A DNA stretch of 64,000 nucleotides from Flavobacterium ichthyis (lineage in GTDB: Bacteria > Bacteroidota > Bacteroidia > Flavobacteriales > Flavobacteriaceae): contig NZ_JAABLM010000011.1 of NCBI RefSeq assembly GCF_009915155.1, positions 48,326 to 112,325 of the forward strand. The letters run 5' to 3'. Made by a program: the position numbers and the translations under genes. Every line of letters starts with the position of its first letter. The first letter of the stretch is position 1. Shown here in pieces: positions 8,149 to 16,442 of this stretch. The notes under the pieces are model-generated. The model ran no database searches. It had not been told where the DNA came from and saw only the letters and a program-made list of their open reading frames with translations.

Positions 8149-9204
8149 ATGAAACAATTCATCATTCTGTTATTTGCCGCATCAATATCATTTGCCACAC
8201 AGGCTCAAGGTCGTGGTGTAAGAATCGGTTACATCGATATGGAATATATTTTAGAAAAAGTTCCAGATTATGCAGAAGCCAAAAACCAGCTCGAATTAAA
8301 AGCACAAGGCTGGAAACAAGAAGCTGAAGTGAAAAAAAATGAAATCAATAAGTTAAAAGAAAACCTCAAGACAGAAAGAGTACTTTTAACTAAAGAGTTG
8401 ATTGAAGAACGCGAAGAAGAAATTTCGTTTTTAGAAAGCGAACTTTTGGCTTTCCAGCAAAAAAGATTTGGGCCCACTGGAGATTTGATGACACAAAAAG
8501 CGATTTTGGTAAAACCAATTCAAGATCAGGTGTTTACCATCGTTCAAGATCTTGCGAAAGACAGATATGATTTTGTGTTTGATAAATCATCGGATTTAAC
8601 CATGCTTTTTGCAGCACAACAACACAACATTAGTGACAGAGTGATTCGCCAATTGTCTCGCGCTTCTAAACGAGAACAGATGAGCAGCAAGCAAATTAAA
8701 GAACAAGAAGAAGCAGATAGAAAACAAGATGAAATTGACGATAATCCAGCCTTAGCCGAAAGACAAAAAGCACTTGAAGCGAAACAAGCCGAAAGACAAA
8801 AAATGATTGAAGACCGTCAAGCAGCTGCAGAAGCAAAACGAGCTGCATTCGAAGAAAAACGTCAAAAACTTATAGATGACAGGAATGCGAAACGCGAAGC
8901 AGCAAAAGCTAAAGCGGACCAAAAAATAGCAGATCAGGAAGACAAAAAAGCTGCCGCAGCTAATAAAAGTAGTGAAACTAGTACAGAAAAAAATAGTGAC
9001 GGTGAAACCGTTCAACCCGAGAAAAAAACACCAGAACAAATCCGTCAGGAAGCTGCTGCCGAAAGACAACGCAAGTTAGACGAACGAAAAGCAGCATTAG
9101 AAGAAAGACGTAGAAAAATATTAGAGGAAAGAGAAGCTGCTAAAAAAGAGCGTGAAAATAAAACATCTCCACCAGCTAACTCTACAAACGATGATCAAAA
9201 CTAA
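8149..9204 (+). CDS. Skp/OmpH-family periplasmic chaperone with long charged tail
   Basis: 351 residues: signal peptide (about 1-19), an OmpH/Skp domain (about 22-175, starting with RIGYIDMEYILEKVPDYAEA and a long coiled coil), then an unusual extension of about 175 residues very rich in Lys, Glu, Arg and Ala (repeats such as ERQKALEAKQAERQK) that should form a second extended coiled coil. Skp proteins hold unfolded outer-membrane proteins in the periplasm for BamA, its upstream neighbour. Typical Skp is only about 160-170 residues, as is the next gene, so the tail is the odd part. Its partner is unknown. Confidence 0.85.
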   Translation: MKQFIILLFAASISFATQAQGRGVRIGYIDMEYILEKVPDYAEAKNQLELKAQGWKQEAEVKKNEINKLKENLKTERVLLTKELIEEREEEISFLESELLAFQQKRFGPTGDLMTQKAILVKPIQDQVFTIVQDLAKDRYDFVFDKSSDLTMLFAAQQHNISDRVIRQLSRASKREQMSSKQIKEQEEADRKQDEIDDNPALAERQKALEAKQAERQKMIEDRQAAAEAKRAAFEEKRQKLIDDRNAKREAAKAKADQKIADQEDKKAAAANKSSETSTEKNSDGETVQPEKKTPEQIRQEAAAERQRKLDERKAALEERRRKILEEREAAKKERENKTSPPANSTNDDQN

Positions 9205-9234
9205 AACTAAATTAATTTAATACTTTATTTAAAA

Positions 9235-9732
9235 ATGAAACAATTGAAATCTTTATTAATTGCCGCTACTTTATTCTTTGGAGCACAAGCTGCAAATGCA
9301 CAAGCTAAAACTGCTCACGTAGATGTAAACGAAATAATGGAGAAAATGCCGGCTAGAATTGAAGCTGAAAAACAATTAAAAAAATTAAGCGACACCTATA
9401 CAACTGAGTTCAATGCCATGACAACTGAATATCAGGCAAAACTTAAAAAATATGGCGAAGAAGAGCAAACTGTTACTGAAAAAATAAACCAAGAGCGTAT
9501 TGCAGAAGTTCAAGATTCTCAAAAAAGAATTGCTGATTTTCGTGACAATGCACAAAAGGAATTACAAAAGAAAGAGGCTGAATTACTAAAACCAATCATG
9601 GAAAAAGTAGAAGCTTCAATCAAAAAAGTAGGTAAAGCAAAAGGATATCAATACGTTTTAAACGCAGCAGGATTACTTTTAGCTGACGGTCCAGACCTTA
9701 CTGCTGATGTAAAAAAAGACTTAGGATTTTAA
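9235..9732 (+). CDS. Skp/OmpH-family periplasmic chaperone (short paralogue)
   Basis: 165 residues with signal peptide ending ANAQA, then TAHVDVNEIMEKMPARIEAE and a coiled coil, the normal Skp layout and length. Probably a trimeric holdase delivering outer-membrane proteins to BamA. It is a paralogue of the preceding gene, starts 30 bases after it and ends just before a strong hairpin terminator (9759-9793), so it closes the operon. Confidence 0.88.
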   Translation: MKQLKSLLIAATLFFGAQAANAQAKTAHVDVNEIMEKMPARIEAEKQLKKLSDTYTTEFNAMTTEYQAKLKKYGEEEQTVTEKINQERIAEVQDSQKRIADFRDNAQKELQKKEAELLKPIMEKVEASIKKVGKAKGYQYVLNAAGLLLADGPDLTADVKKDLGF

Positions 9733-9758
9733 TCCGACATCAAAATACAAAAACACTG

Positions 9759-9793
9759 AAAACTGTCCATTTTTTAATGGGCAGTTTTTTTAT
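9759..9793 (+). terminator. Rho-independent terminator after the bamA/ompH operon
   Basis: Arms AAAACTGTCCATT and AATGGGCAGTTTT pair around a TTTT loop with one mismatch, followed by a T-run. The T-run merges directly into the murI -7 box TATATTTG at 9791-9798. Confidence 0.85.
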
Positions 9794-9798
9794 ATTTG
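9791..9798 (+). promoter_or_regulatory. murI -7 box adjoining a terminator
   Basis: TATATTTG, an exact TAnnTTTG match, ends 5 bases before the murI ATG at 9804. The transcript would begin at or next to the A of the ATG, suggesting a leaderless mRNA. The -33 region would lie inside the upstream terminator hairpin. Confidence 0.55.
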
Positions 9799-9803
9799 TA
9801 CTC

Positions 9804-10577
9804 ATGATTAACGATAATCCTATCGGCCTTTTTGACTCCGGAATTGGTGGCACTTCTATTTGGAAAGAAATCCATCAGTTATTGCCCAATGAAAATACCA
9901 TTTATTTAGCCGATAGCAAAAACGCGCCTTATGGTCAGAAGTCTAAAGATGAAATTATTGAACTCAGCATTAAAAACACTGAATTCCTGCTGGATCGTAA
10001 TGCAAAATTAATTGTAGTGGCTTGTAATACCGCTACTACAAATGCTATCAAAGAATTAAGAGCAAAATATAACGTCCCGTTTATTGGTATAGAACCCGCC
10101 ATAAAACCTGCAGCAAATCATTCAAAAACACAAACAATTGGAATCTTAGCTACAAAAGGAACTTTAAATAGCGAACTTTTCAATAAAGCAACTGAACAAT
10201 TTCATGATACTAAAATTATAGAACAAGTAGGCTATAATTTGGTACAACTTATTGAAAATGGCAAAATCGAGTCAGAAGAAATGACCCATTTATTACAGCA
10301 ATATCTGCATCCGATGATTGAAGAAAATATTGATTATTTAGTTTTAGGTTGTAGTCATTACCCCTATTTGATTCCACAGATAATAAACATTTTGCCTCCT
10401 CACATCAAAATCATAGATTCTGGCGAAGCCGTTGCCAAACAAACAAAAAAAGTCCTAGAAAACATTGGATTCAACAATTCCGTAAAAGCGAATAATATTT
10501 TTTACACCAATACAAATCCCGCTGTTTTAAAAAAAATATTAAAATATGAATTTACAGTGATTGAGAGAGATTTTTAG
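9804..10577 (+). CDS. murI: Glutamate racemase
   Basis: Interconverts L- and D-glutamate, supplying D-Glu for peptidoglycan. 257 residues from the ATG at 9804. DSGIGG at 11-16, ACNTATT with catalytic Cys74 and GCSHYPY with catalytic Cys183 form the two-cysteine active site. The frame is open to an ATG at 9777, but that start lies inside the terminator hairpin and upstream of the -7 box, so 9804 is preferred. Its stop overlaps the stop of the convergent carbonic-anhydrase-like gene by 4 bases. Confidence 0.93.
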   Translation: MINDNPIGLFDSGIGGTSIWKEIHQLLPNENTIYLADSKNAPYGQKSKDEIIELSIKNTEFLLDRNAKLIVVACNTATTNAIKELRAKYNVPFIGIEPAIKPAANHSKTQTIGILATKGTLNSELFNKATEQFHDTKIIEQVGYNLVQLIENGKIESEEMTHLLQQYLHPMIEENIDYLVLGCSHYPYLIPQIINILPPHIKIIDSGEAVAKQTKKVLENIGFNNSVKANNIFYTNTNPAVLKKILKYEFTVIERDF

Positions 10578-11092
10578 TCAGAATCTTTAAACCAACCGCT
10601 ATACATCACATAATTATTAGAAATTCGTTCGATTTCACCAGCAAAGTCAGACTGGTTTAAATCTTTCACTTTTTTTGCCGGAATTCCCGCATAAATGCTT
10701 CCAGATTCTACAACAGTTCCTTGCGTTACAACAGCTCCAGCCGCAATAATCGAATGACTATGAACCACACAGTTATCCATCACAATCGATCCCATTCCTA
10801 TCAACACATTATCGTGAATTTCACAGCCATGAACAATGGCATTATGCCCAATTGATACATTGTTTCCAATAATTGTAGGATGCTTTTGATAAGTACAATG
10901 AATCACAGCTCCATCTTGAATGTTTACTTTATTTCCTATTTTAATAAAATGTACATCACCTCTCACCACCGCATTAAACCAAACGCTGCAAGAATTTCCA
11001 AAACTTACTTCACCAATAATAGTAGCATTTTCGGCAATATAGCAATCCTTAGGAATATTAGGCGTTTTGCCATTGATAGTTTTTACCAACAT
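10574..11092 (-). CDS. Gamma-carbonic anhydrase family protein
   Basis: 172 residues, almost all left-handed beta-helix hexapeptide repeats (for example VSFGNS, VHFIKIGNKVNIQDGAVIH). Histidines at 65, 83 and 88 (IHCTY, GHNAIVH) match the metal-ligand pattern of gamma-class carbonic anhydrases, where a trimer binds zinc at subunit interfaces. Many members of this YrdA/PaaY group have weak or unknown activity, so catalysis is not certain. No signal peptide, so cytoplasmic. It lies downstream of the PorP/SprF gene on the same strand, behind a terminator. Confidence 0.85.
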   Translation of the reverse strand: MLVKTINGKTPNIPKDCYIAENATIIGEVSFGNSCSVWFNAVVRGDVHFIKIGNKVNIQDGAVIHCTYQKHPTIIGNNVSIGHNAIVHGCEIHDNVLIGMGSIVMDNCVVHSHSIIAAGAVVTQGTVVESGSIYAGIPAKKVKDLNQSDFAGEIERISNNYVMYSGWFKDSD

Positions 11093-11102
11093 AATCTTGA
11101 GT

Positions 11103-11146
11103 AAAAAAAATTGTCCTGATAAATTTAATAAAACTTACCAGGACAG
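11103..11146 (-). terminator. Terminator downstream of the PorP/SprF-family gene
   Basis: Minus-strand hairpin with arms TGTCCTG (11112-11118) and CAGGACA (11139-11145), extended by TAA/TTA after one mismatch, followed by eight T residues (A-run at 11103-11110). Confidence 0.8.
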
Positions 11147-11166
11147 AATTAATAATAACTTTAAAA

Positions 11167-12171
11167 TTAGTTAACTGCTGGACAGTTACAATCCCATTTT
11201 TCGCGCTTGCAGAATAAATTCAACCCAAGGGTGATTTGGTGAAATCCCCCGTTGTCAAACTTAACATCTCCTGTAAGATGAGAATAAGTGTAACCTACCA
11301 TAAAATTTTTGTAATTTAATCCCACAAAAGGCGTAATGTATTGTAACTTTTGATCCGCTACACCTCCACCAGCTCCATCAGGATATTGAGCTCCGTCAAA
11401 ACTTCTTCTGTAAGAAAGTCCACCCCAAAGACGTCCAAAATCTAATTCCTTATAGACTTTCAAGTTAAGGTCAATCGCCTTTTCAGTCGTTTCTTCGGTG
11501 TATTGAAACATTAATGAAGGCTCGAGTTGCAAACGATCTGCATCGCCAAAAACATAACCCGCACTAAATAAATATTTCCTCAAGTTATCCGATTCAAAAT
11601 CTGAATAAATTTCTCTTCTAATATTCGAAACGGCATTTTTTACCGTAAAATGTGTATAAAAATCAAGATAATTATAAGACATTCCAAAATCAACATTGAA
11701 GTAGGAATCTTTTTGATAAATTCCTCCTACAATTACAGGATCAAAAGGTTCATTTAAAAAATCATTTTCGTCCAAACGACTTTGTACCAAACCAGCACTC
11801 ATACCAAACGAAAGCTGGTTTAAATCATAACCCCCACGCGAAAATTGAATGTGATGTGCATAAGTTAATTTAGCTCCGGTTTGAGAATGATAACCATTTT
11901 TATCATTGAAAAAAATTACCCCTACACCAGATTGCTCTCCCACACGACTATTGAAACTAAGTGTTTGCAACGCAGGAGCATCATCTTGTCCAAACCACTG
12001 TTGGCGAGCCGTTAACCGAAGTTTAGCACAATTAGCAGCTCCAGCCATAGAAGGATGTATTAAATAGTAATTATCCGTAAGATAATCAGAATACACTGCA
12101 ATTCCTTCTTGTGCAAAAGAAACCTGAGACAACAATAATAATAAAGCTAAATACCTTTTTTTGAAATTCAT
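11167..12171 (-). CDS. PorP/SprF family type IX secretion membrane protein
   Basis: 334 residues with signal peptide (cleavage after SFAQ, about residue 20) and an outer-membrane barrel. The start of the mature protein (YLTDNYYLIHPSMAGAANC, then RQQWFG) is the hallmark of the PorP/SprF family, which helps T9SS-secreted proteins reach or stay on the surface in Bacteroidetes. These genes usually sit beside a large secreted adhesin; none is present here, so the cargo is unknown. It is transcribed alone, with its own -7 box (12234-12241) and terminator (11103-11146). Confidence 0.88.
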   Translation of the reverse strand: MNFKKRYLALLLLLSQVSFAQEGIAVYSDYLTDNYYLIHPSMAGAANCAKLRLTARQQWFGQDDAPALQTLSFNSRVGEQSGVGVIFFNDKNGYHSQTGAKLTYAHHIQFSRGGYDLNQLSFGMSAGLVQSRLDENDFLNEPFDPVIVGGIYQKDSYFNVDFGMSYNYLDFYTHFTVKNAVSNIRREIYSDFESDNLRKYLFSAGYVFGDADRLQLEPSLMFQYTEETTEKAIDLNLKVYKELDFGRLWGGLSYRRSFDGAQYPDGAGGGVADQKLQYITPFVGLNYKNFMVGYTYSHLTGDVKFDNGGFHQITLGLNLFCKREKWDCNCPAVN

Positions 12172-12233
12172 GGGGTCATTTTTATTATGTGCTAAACCTC
12201 TAAAATAAATATTTTAAAAATTTTTGTAGCGGT

Positions 12234-12241
12234 CAAATATA
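12234..12241 (-). promoter_or_regulatory. -7 box of the PorP/SprF-family gene
   Basis: Minus strand TATATTTG, an exact TAnnTTTG match, 62 bases upstream of the ATG. A TTG lies 24 bases further upstream, slightly beyond the usual spacing. Confidence 0.5.
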
Positions 12242-12359
12242 TAAATTTTTCTTATAGGTTGGTTACAATTTCGTTAATATTACGCTTCCGAAACTACCCT
12301 GTTGTGTTAATTTATTCTTTAAAAATTCAAATATAGCGTATCATGGAAAATATAGTTGT

Positions 12360-12367
12360 TAAATTTG
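12360..12367 (+). promoter_or_regulatory. -7 box of the NifU-family gene
   Basis: TAAATTTG matches TAnnTTTG and ends 18 bases before the ATG at 12386. No clear -33 box. Confidence 0.45.
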
Positions 12368-12385
12368 CAAAAAATATAATTACCC

Positions 12386-13282
12386 ATGAGTAAAGTTACC
12401 ATCAAAGAAACCCAAAACCCCACGATACTCAAGTTTGAACTCGAAGATTTCATCACACAAAATCAAAATTTCGAATATAAAAATATCGACGAAGCCAAAA
12501 ATTCGCCATTGGCACAACAACTTTTTTACCTTCCGTTTGTCAAATCAGTATACATCTCCGGAAATTTTATTGCCATCCAACGCTACAACATCGTAGAATG
12601 GGAAGATGTTCAGGAAGCCGTTGCCGAACAAATTGAAGCCTACCTCGAAAAAGGGGCTCCGGTAATTCTCGAAACCGAAAAACCGAAAAAAACGCCGATT
12701 ACCGTTTACGCCGAAAGCACCCCAAATCCCGCTGTACAAAAATTTGTGGCCAACAAACGCCTCACGGAAACCGCCGCCGAATTTAAAAATATCGATGAAG
12801 CAACTGCCTCTCCCCTAGCCATCGAATTATTCAAATTTCCGTACGTAAAAGAAATTTTTATCGATGAAAACTACGTTTCCATCACCAAATATGCCGTTTC
12901 GGAATGGCAAGATATCACCTTCGAAATCCGTACTTTCATAAAACAATTTATTGAAAACGGAGGCATTATAATTGACGAAACTTTAGCATCCATAAGCCCC
13001 AAAACCGAAAAACAAAAAATAGAAAATTTTGACCAGCTCGATGTCACTTCGCAGCAAATCATCAACATCTTGGAAGAATATGTAAAACCAGCCGTTGCTG
13101 CCGATGGCGGAAATATTTTATTCGACTCTTATGACGACACCGAAAAACGTGTAAAAGTAGTACTTCAAGGTGCTTGCAGCGGTTGTCCTTCCTCAACTTT
13201 CACCCTCAAAAACGGGATCGAAAACATGCTCAAAGACATGCTCAAAGACGAAAACATTAAAGTCGAAGCCCTCAACGGATAA
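12386..13282 (+). CDS. NifU/Nfu-type iron-sulfur scaffold protein
   Basis: 298 residues. Two Nfu N-terminal-like repeats (about 1-90 and 105-195, the second beginning ITVYAESTPNPAVQKFVANK) are followed by a C-terminal NifU domain (about 215-298) with GACSGCPSS; Cys264 and Cys267 form the CxxC that bridges an Fe-S cluster between two monomers. Such proteins carry and hand over 4Fe-4S clusters in the cytoplasm. The duplicated N-domain makes it longer than single-domain Nfu. It ends before a strong terminator at 13298. Confidence 0.9.
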   Translation: MSKVTIKETQNPTILKFELEDFITQNQNFEYKNIDEAKNSPLAQQLFYLPFVKSVYISGNFIAIQRYNIVEWEDVQEAVAEQIEAYLEKGAPVILETEKPKKTPITVYAESTPNPAVQKFVANKRLTETAAEFKNIDEATASPLAIELFKFPYVKEIFIDENYVSITKYAVSEWQDITFEIRTFIKQFIENGGIIIDETLASISPKTEKQKIENFDQLDVTSQQIINILEEYVKPAVAADGGNILFDSYDDTEKRVKVVLQGACSGCPSSTFTLKNGIENMLKDMLKDENIKVEALNG

Positions 13283-13297
13283 AAAATTAGTAACTTT

Positions 13298-13327
13298 AAG
13301 CGTTTCCCTTTCGAAACGCTTTTTTTA
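13298..13327 (+). terminator. Terminator of the NifU-family gene
   Basis: Nine-base arms AAGCGTTTC and GAAACGCTT around a 6-base loop, then a run of T. Confidence 0.9.
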
Positions 13328-13337
13328 ATTTTTATTT

Positions 13338-13500
13338 GAAGCTATTTCCCGCTTTTCGCTACAAGTTTTTTCGGTTTTTCCTTTTTTGTAATGAAAAAAA
13401 AGAGCTCCTCCCGAAGTGTCGGGAGTCGCTTTTTTTTCCAAACAAAAAACAGTCAAAACCTTCAAAAAGCTTTCCGCTTCAATCGGGGCTAAAACCCAAC
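13338..13500 (-). repeat. Dispersed nested-palindrome element, copy B
   Basis: Lies between the NifU-family terminator and the DUF255 gene. On the minus strand it starts GGGTTTTAGCCCCGATTGAAG, shares CGGAAAGC, and carries a GC-rich core hairpin at 13402-13429 (GCGACTCCCGACACTTCGGG then AGGAGCTC), with A/T-rich flanks. The internal AATCC/GGATT arms are more diverged than in copies C and D. Confidence 0.6.
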
Positions 13501-13504
13501 TGCC

Positions 13505-15523
13505 ATGAATGAACTTTCACAACAATCAAGTCCATACCTTTTACAACACGCCAACAATCCTGTACATTGGAAAGCTTGGCATGCAAAAAATTTCGAACTT
13601 GCCCAATCACACAATAAACTCATCATTATTTCCGTAGGATATTCAGCTTGTCATTGGTGTCACGTCATGGAACACGAAACTTTCGAAAATCCCGAAGCAG
13701 CAAATGTGATGAACCAGCATTTTATCAACATTAAAGTCGATCGCGAAGAACATCCGGATGTTGATGCCGTTTACATGAAAGCGGTCCAAATTATGACTGG
13801 ACGAGGTGGTTGGCCCATGAATGTGGTTTGCCTCCCGAACGGAAAACCTATTTGGGGCGGCACTTATTTTCGCAAAGAAGAATGGACGGAAACCCTCGAA
13901 GAATTGCAACAAATGTACCGCAACCAAACCGAAAAAGTCTTGGATTACGCCGAAAAACTCCACAACGGAATCATGCAATCGAGCTTAATTCCCAAAGCGG
14001 AAAAAATCGATGAATTACCATCGATAGAACCGCTTTTAGAGAAATGGAAAAAAAGTTTCGACCACGAATTTGGCGGTTATGCTAAAGCGCCAAAATTTAT
14101 GATGCCCAACAACTTGAGCTTTCTCTTAAAATACGGACATCTTAAAAACGATTCGGAAATACTAAATCACGTGAATCTTACTTTACAGAAAATGGCTTTC
14201 GGAGGATTATTTGATGTTGTAGGTGGTGGATTTTCACGTTATTCGGTGGATTTGAAATGGCACGTTCCTCATTTTGAAAAAATGTTATATGATAATGCAC
14301 AACTGGTTTCTTTGTATTCAGAAGCATATCGTTTGACCAAAAATAATTTGTTTCAAGAAGTTGTAGAAAAAACTTTAACATTCATTGATAGAGAATTAAG
14401 CCATGAGTCAGGCGGTTTTTTTTCGGCCTTAGATGCCGATAGTTTAAATGCAAAAAATCATTTGGAAGAAGGTGCTTTTTATGTTTGGACTAAAAATGAA
14501 CTGCAAAAGTTACTAAACTCCGATTTTGATTTATTTGCAAAAATTTTTAACATCAACGACTTCGGATATTGGGAAAAAGGTAATTATGTTTTGATTCAAA
14601 ATCGTTCGCTGGAAGAAATTGCAAGCCATGAAAAAATTGATCTTACAAGCGTAATAGCAAATAAAAAATCATGGGAAGAAAAACTTTTTGAGGTGCGCGA
14701 AAAGCGCAAAAAACCTCGACTTGATAATAAAATTTTGACCTCTTGGAATGCCATAATGATTTCGGGCTATTTGGACGCTTATAAAAGTTTTGCCAATGAG
14801 AAATATTTGGCGAAAGCCGAAAAAGCAGCCCAATTTATAATTGACAACTTGTGGCACGAAAACGGAAATTTGTTTCACTCATACCAAAATAAAACTGCGG
14901 CAATTAATGGTTATCTGGAAGATTATTGTTTTGTAATTGAGGCATTTATTAAATTATACGAGGTAACCTTTGAAGAAAAATGGTTGCAAAAAGCCAAACA
15001 ACTCGTGAATTATTGTCTGGATTATTTTTACGAAAAAAATTCAGGATTTTTTCTTTTCGCTTCCAGAAGCAATGAGGCTTTGATTGCGCCACATTTTGAA
15101 ATTGAAGACAATGTTATTTCGGCGTCAAATTCTGTGATGGCGGAAAATTTATACAAACTCAGCATTTATTTTGAAAATGACTATTTTTTAAATCTTTCCA
15201 AAAAAATGACATACCATGTTATTCCACTAATCGATTATCCATCAGCATTTGCTAATTGGTTAAACGTGGGAATGTGGTTTTCGGAAAAGTGCTATGAATT
15301 GGTAATTTGTGACGATTTTGCTGAAAAATACGCGACTAAAATCAACCAAAGGTATTTTCCAAATTTAGTTCTTGCCGGAACTAATAATAAAGATTCAAAT
15401 TTACCGTTTTTAAAAAATAAATTAACGAGCGAAAAGCCACAATTTTATCTTTGTTATCAAAAAACATGTACAAAACCAACGGAATCGTTTGAGAAAATCT
15501 TACGTGAACTTCTGGAAAAATAA
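13505..15523 (+). CDS. Thioredoxin-domain protein, DUF255/YyaL family
   Basis: 672 residues: N-terminal thioredoxin-like domain (about 1-165) with YSACHWCHVMEHETF, giving a CxxC-like active site at Cys49/Cys52, then a long all-alpha region (about 170-560) resembling an (alpha/alpha)6 barrel as in N-acyl-glucosamine epimerases. The family (human SPATA20, bacterial YyaL) is widespread but its activity is unestablished. No signal peptide, so probably cytoplasmic. The ATG is only 5 bases after repeat copy B, so its promoter would have to lie in or before that repeat. Confidence 0.88.
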   Translation: MNELSQQSSPYLLQHANNPVHWKAWHAKNFELAQSHNKLIIISVGYSACHWCHVMEHETFENPEAANVMNQHFINIKVDREEHPDVDAVYMKAVQIMTGRGGWPMNVVCLPNGKPIWGGTYFRKEEWTETLEELQQMYRNQTEKVLDYAEKLHNGIMQSSLIPKAEKIDELPSIEPLLEKWKKSFDHEFGGYAKAPKFMMPNNLSFLLKYGHLKNDSEILNHVNLTLQKMAFGGLFDVVGGGFSRYSVDLKWHVPHFEKMLYDNAQLVSLYSEAYRLTKNNLFQEVVEKTLTFIDRELSHESGGFFSALDADSLNAKNHLEEGAFYVWTKNELQKLLNSDFDLFAKIFNINDFGYWEKGNYVLIQNRSLEEIASHEKIDLTSVIANKKSWEEKLFEVREKRKKPRLDNKILTSWNAIMISGYLDAYKSFANEKYLAKAEKAAQFIIDNLWHENGNLFHSYQNKTAAINGYLEDYCFVIEAFIKLYEVTFEEKWLQKAKQLVNYCLDYFYEKNSGFFLFASRSNEALIAPHFEIEDNVISASNSVMAENLYKLSIYFENDYFLNLSKKMTYHVIPLIDYPSAFANWLNVGMWFSEKCYELVICDDFAEKYATKINQRYFPNLVLAGTNNKDSNLPFLKNKLTSEKPQFYLCYQKTCTKPTESFEKILRELLEK

Positions 15524-15649
15524 TATAGCTTGAAAAAAAACTTATGATTATTTTAGAAAGCATTGTTGTATAATTGACTATATTTAGATTCCTTAAAAAG
15601 CAGGAAATCTGATGAAGTAAATTAGTTACTACCTAATTTTAGATTGTCA

Positions 15650-15671
15650 AACAGTTTTTTTAAAAACCGTT
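15650..15671. repeat. AT-rich inverted repeat just upstream of the sigma-54-like promoter
   Basis: AAC-A-GTTTTT and AAAAAC-C-GTT pair around TT, five bases upstream of the TTGGCACG box. It could be a regulator site or a weak terminator for the gene ending at 15523. Confidence 0.35.
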
Positions 15672-15676
15672 CTTAA

Positions 15677-15693
15677 TTGGCACGAATTTAGCA
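15677..15693 (+). promoter_or_regulatory. Sigma-54 (RpoN)-type promoter
   Basis: TTGGCACGAATTTAGCA matches the sigma-54 consensus TTGGCACG-N4-TTGCW at 12 of the 13 specified positions, with the invariant GG and GC exactly 12 bases apart. It lies 70 bases upstream of the ATG at 15764, giving a leader of about 60 nt. Transcription would need an enhancer-binding activator; none is encoded nearby. Confidence 0.6.
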
Positions 15694-15763
15694 CTATAAC
15701 TAATTAAGATTGACTTATGATTAAATTATTGAAATATAAACAGAATTAAATATATTAAAATTA

Positions 15764-16442
15764 ATGAGAAATAAAATTTTAGCATTGGCACTTATTATTG
15801 CAAGTTTTACAAGCAACACGATTCACGCGCAAATTTACGATACATTTAGCGACTTCCTTTTTCGGCAACGAATGAATAGTGATAAAAAATAAAACTGAAT
15901 CAATCGATGGATCGCCTTATTATAATGAAGAATTTAAATTGGCAAAAATTTCGTCGGTTGAGCAAAGTGTAAAGGCAAGATATAATGCCTACAAAGACGA
16001 AATTGAATTAGATAATGGCAAAGGTGAATATTTTATACTTCCAAAGGAAGAAAAGTTTAAGGATATCAAAACTGTAAACGTACCTGAGTATCAATATATC
16101 GAATTAAAAGATGATGACAAAATTGAAAACGGATATGCGATAGTGTTAACAAATGTTGACCAGGTCATGTTATTAAAAAGAGAACGGATTAAATATTATC
16201 CTGCCGAAGCAGCATCAACAAGTTATAGTACAGCTAAGAGAGCTCGTTACGTAACTAACAAACCTATTTATTATATTAAAAAAAATAATGAGCCAGCTGT
16301 TCCAATTTCTAAGAAAGACAATATTATCTCACTTTTTCCAGACAAAAAAGACGATTTAAATTCTTTCTTTAAAGAACAAAAAATATCTTTCAAAAAAGAG
16401 GAAGACTTGGTAAAGCTTGCACAGTTTTTAGGAACAATCTAG
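15764..16442 (+). pseudogene. Secreted hypothetical protein, interrupted by a +1-type frameshift
   Basis: The first frame (15764-15892) gives 42 residues: a clear signal peptide (MRNKILALALIIASF to HAQ at residue 23) and a short mature start, then a stop. The rest (15879-16442, 187 residues) is open in the next frame with no start better than a GTG and no signal peptide. Removing one A from the A6 run at 15884-15889 joins them into one 225-residue secreted protein (SDKNKTESIDGSPYYNEE across the junction). The second part is a compact, Lys/Glu-rich domain with SPYYNEEFKLAKI and RYNAYKDEIE, which I faintly associate with uncharacterised Flavobacterium secreted proteins. It could be a true pseudogene, a sequencing error or slippage-controlled. 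It sits behind the sigma-54-like promoter. Confidence 0.6.
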
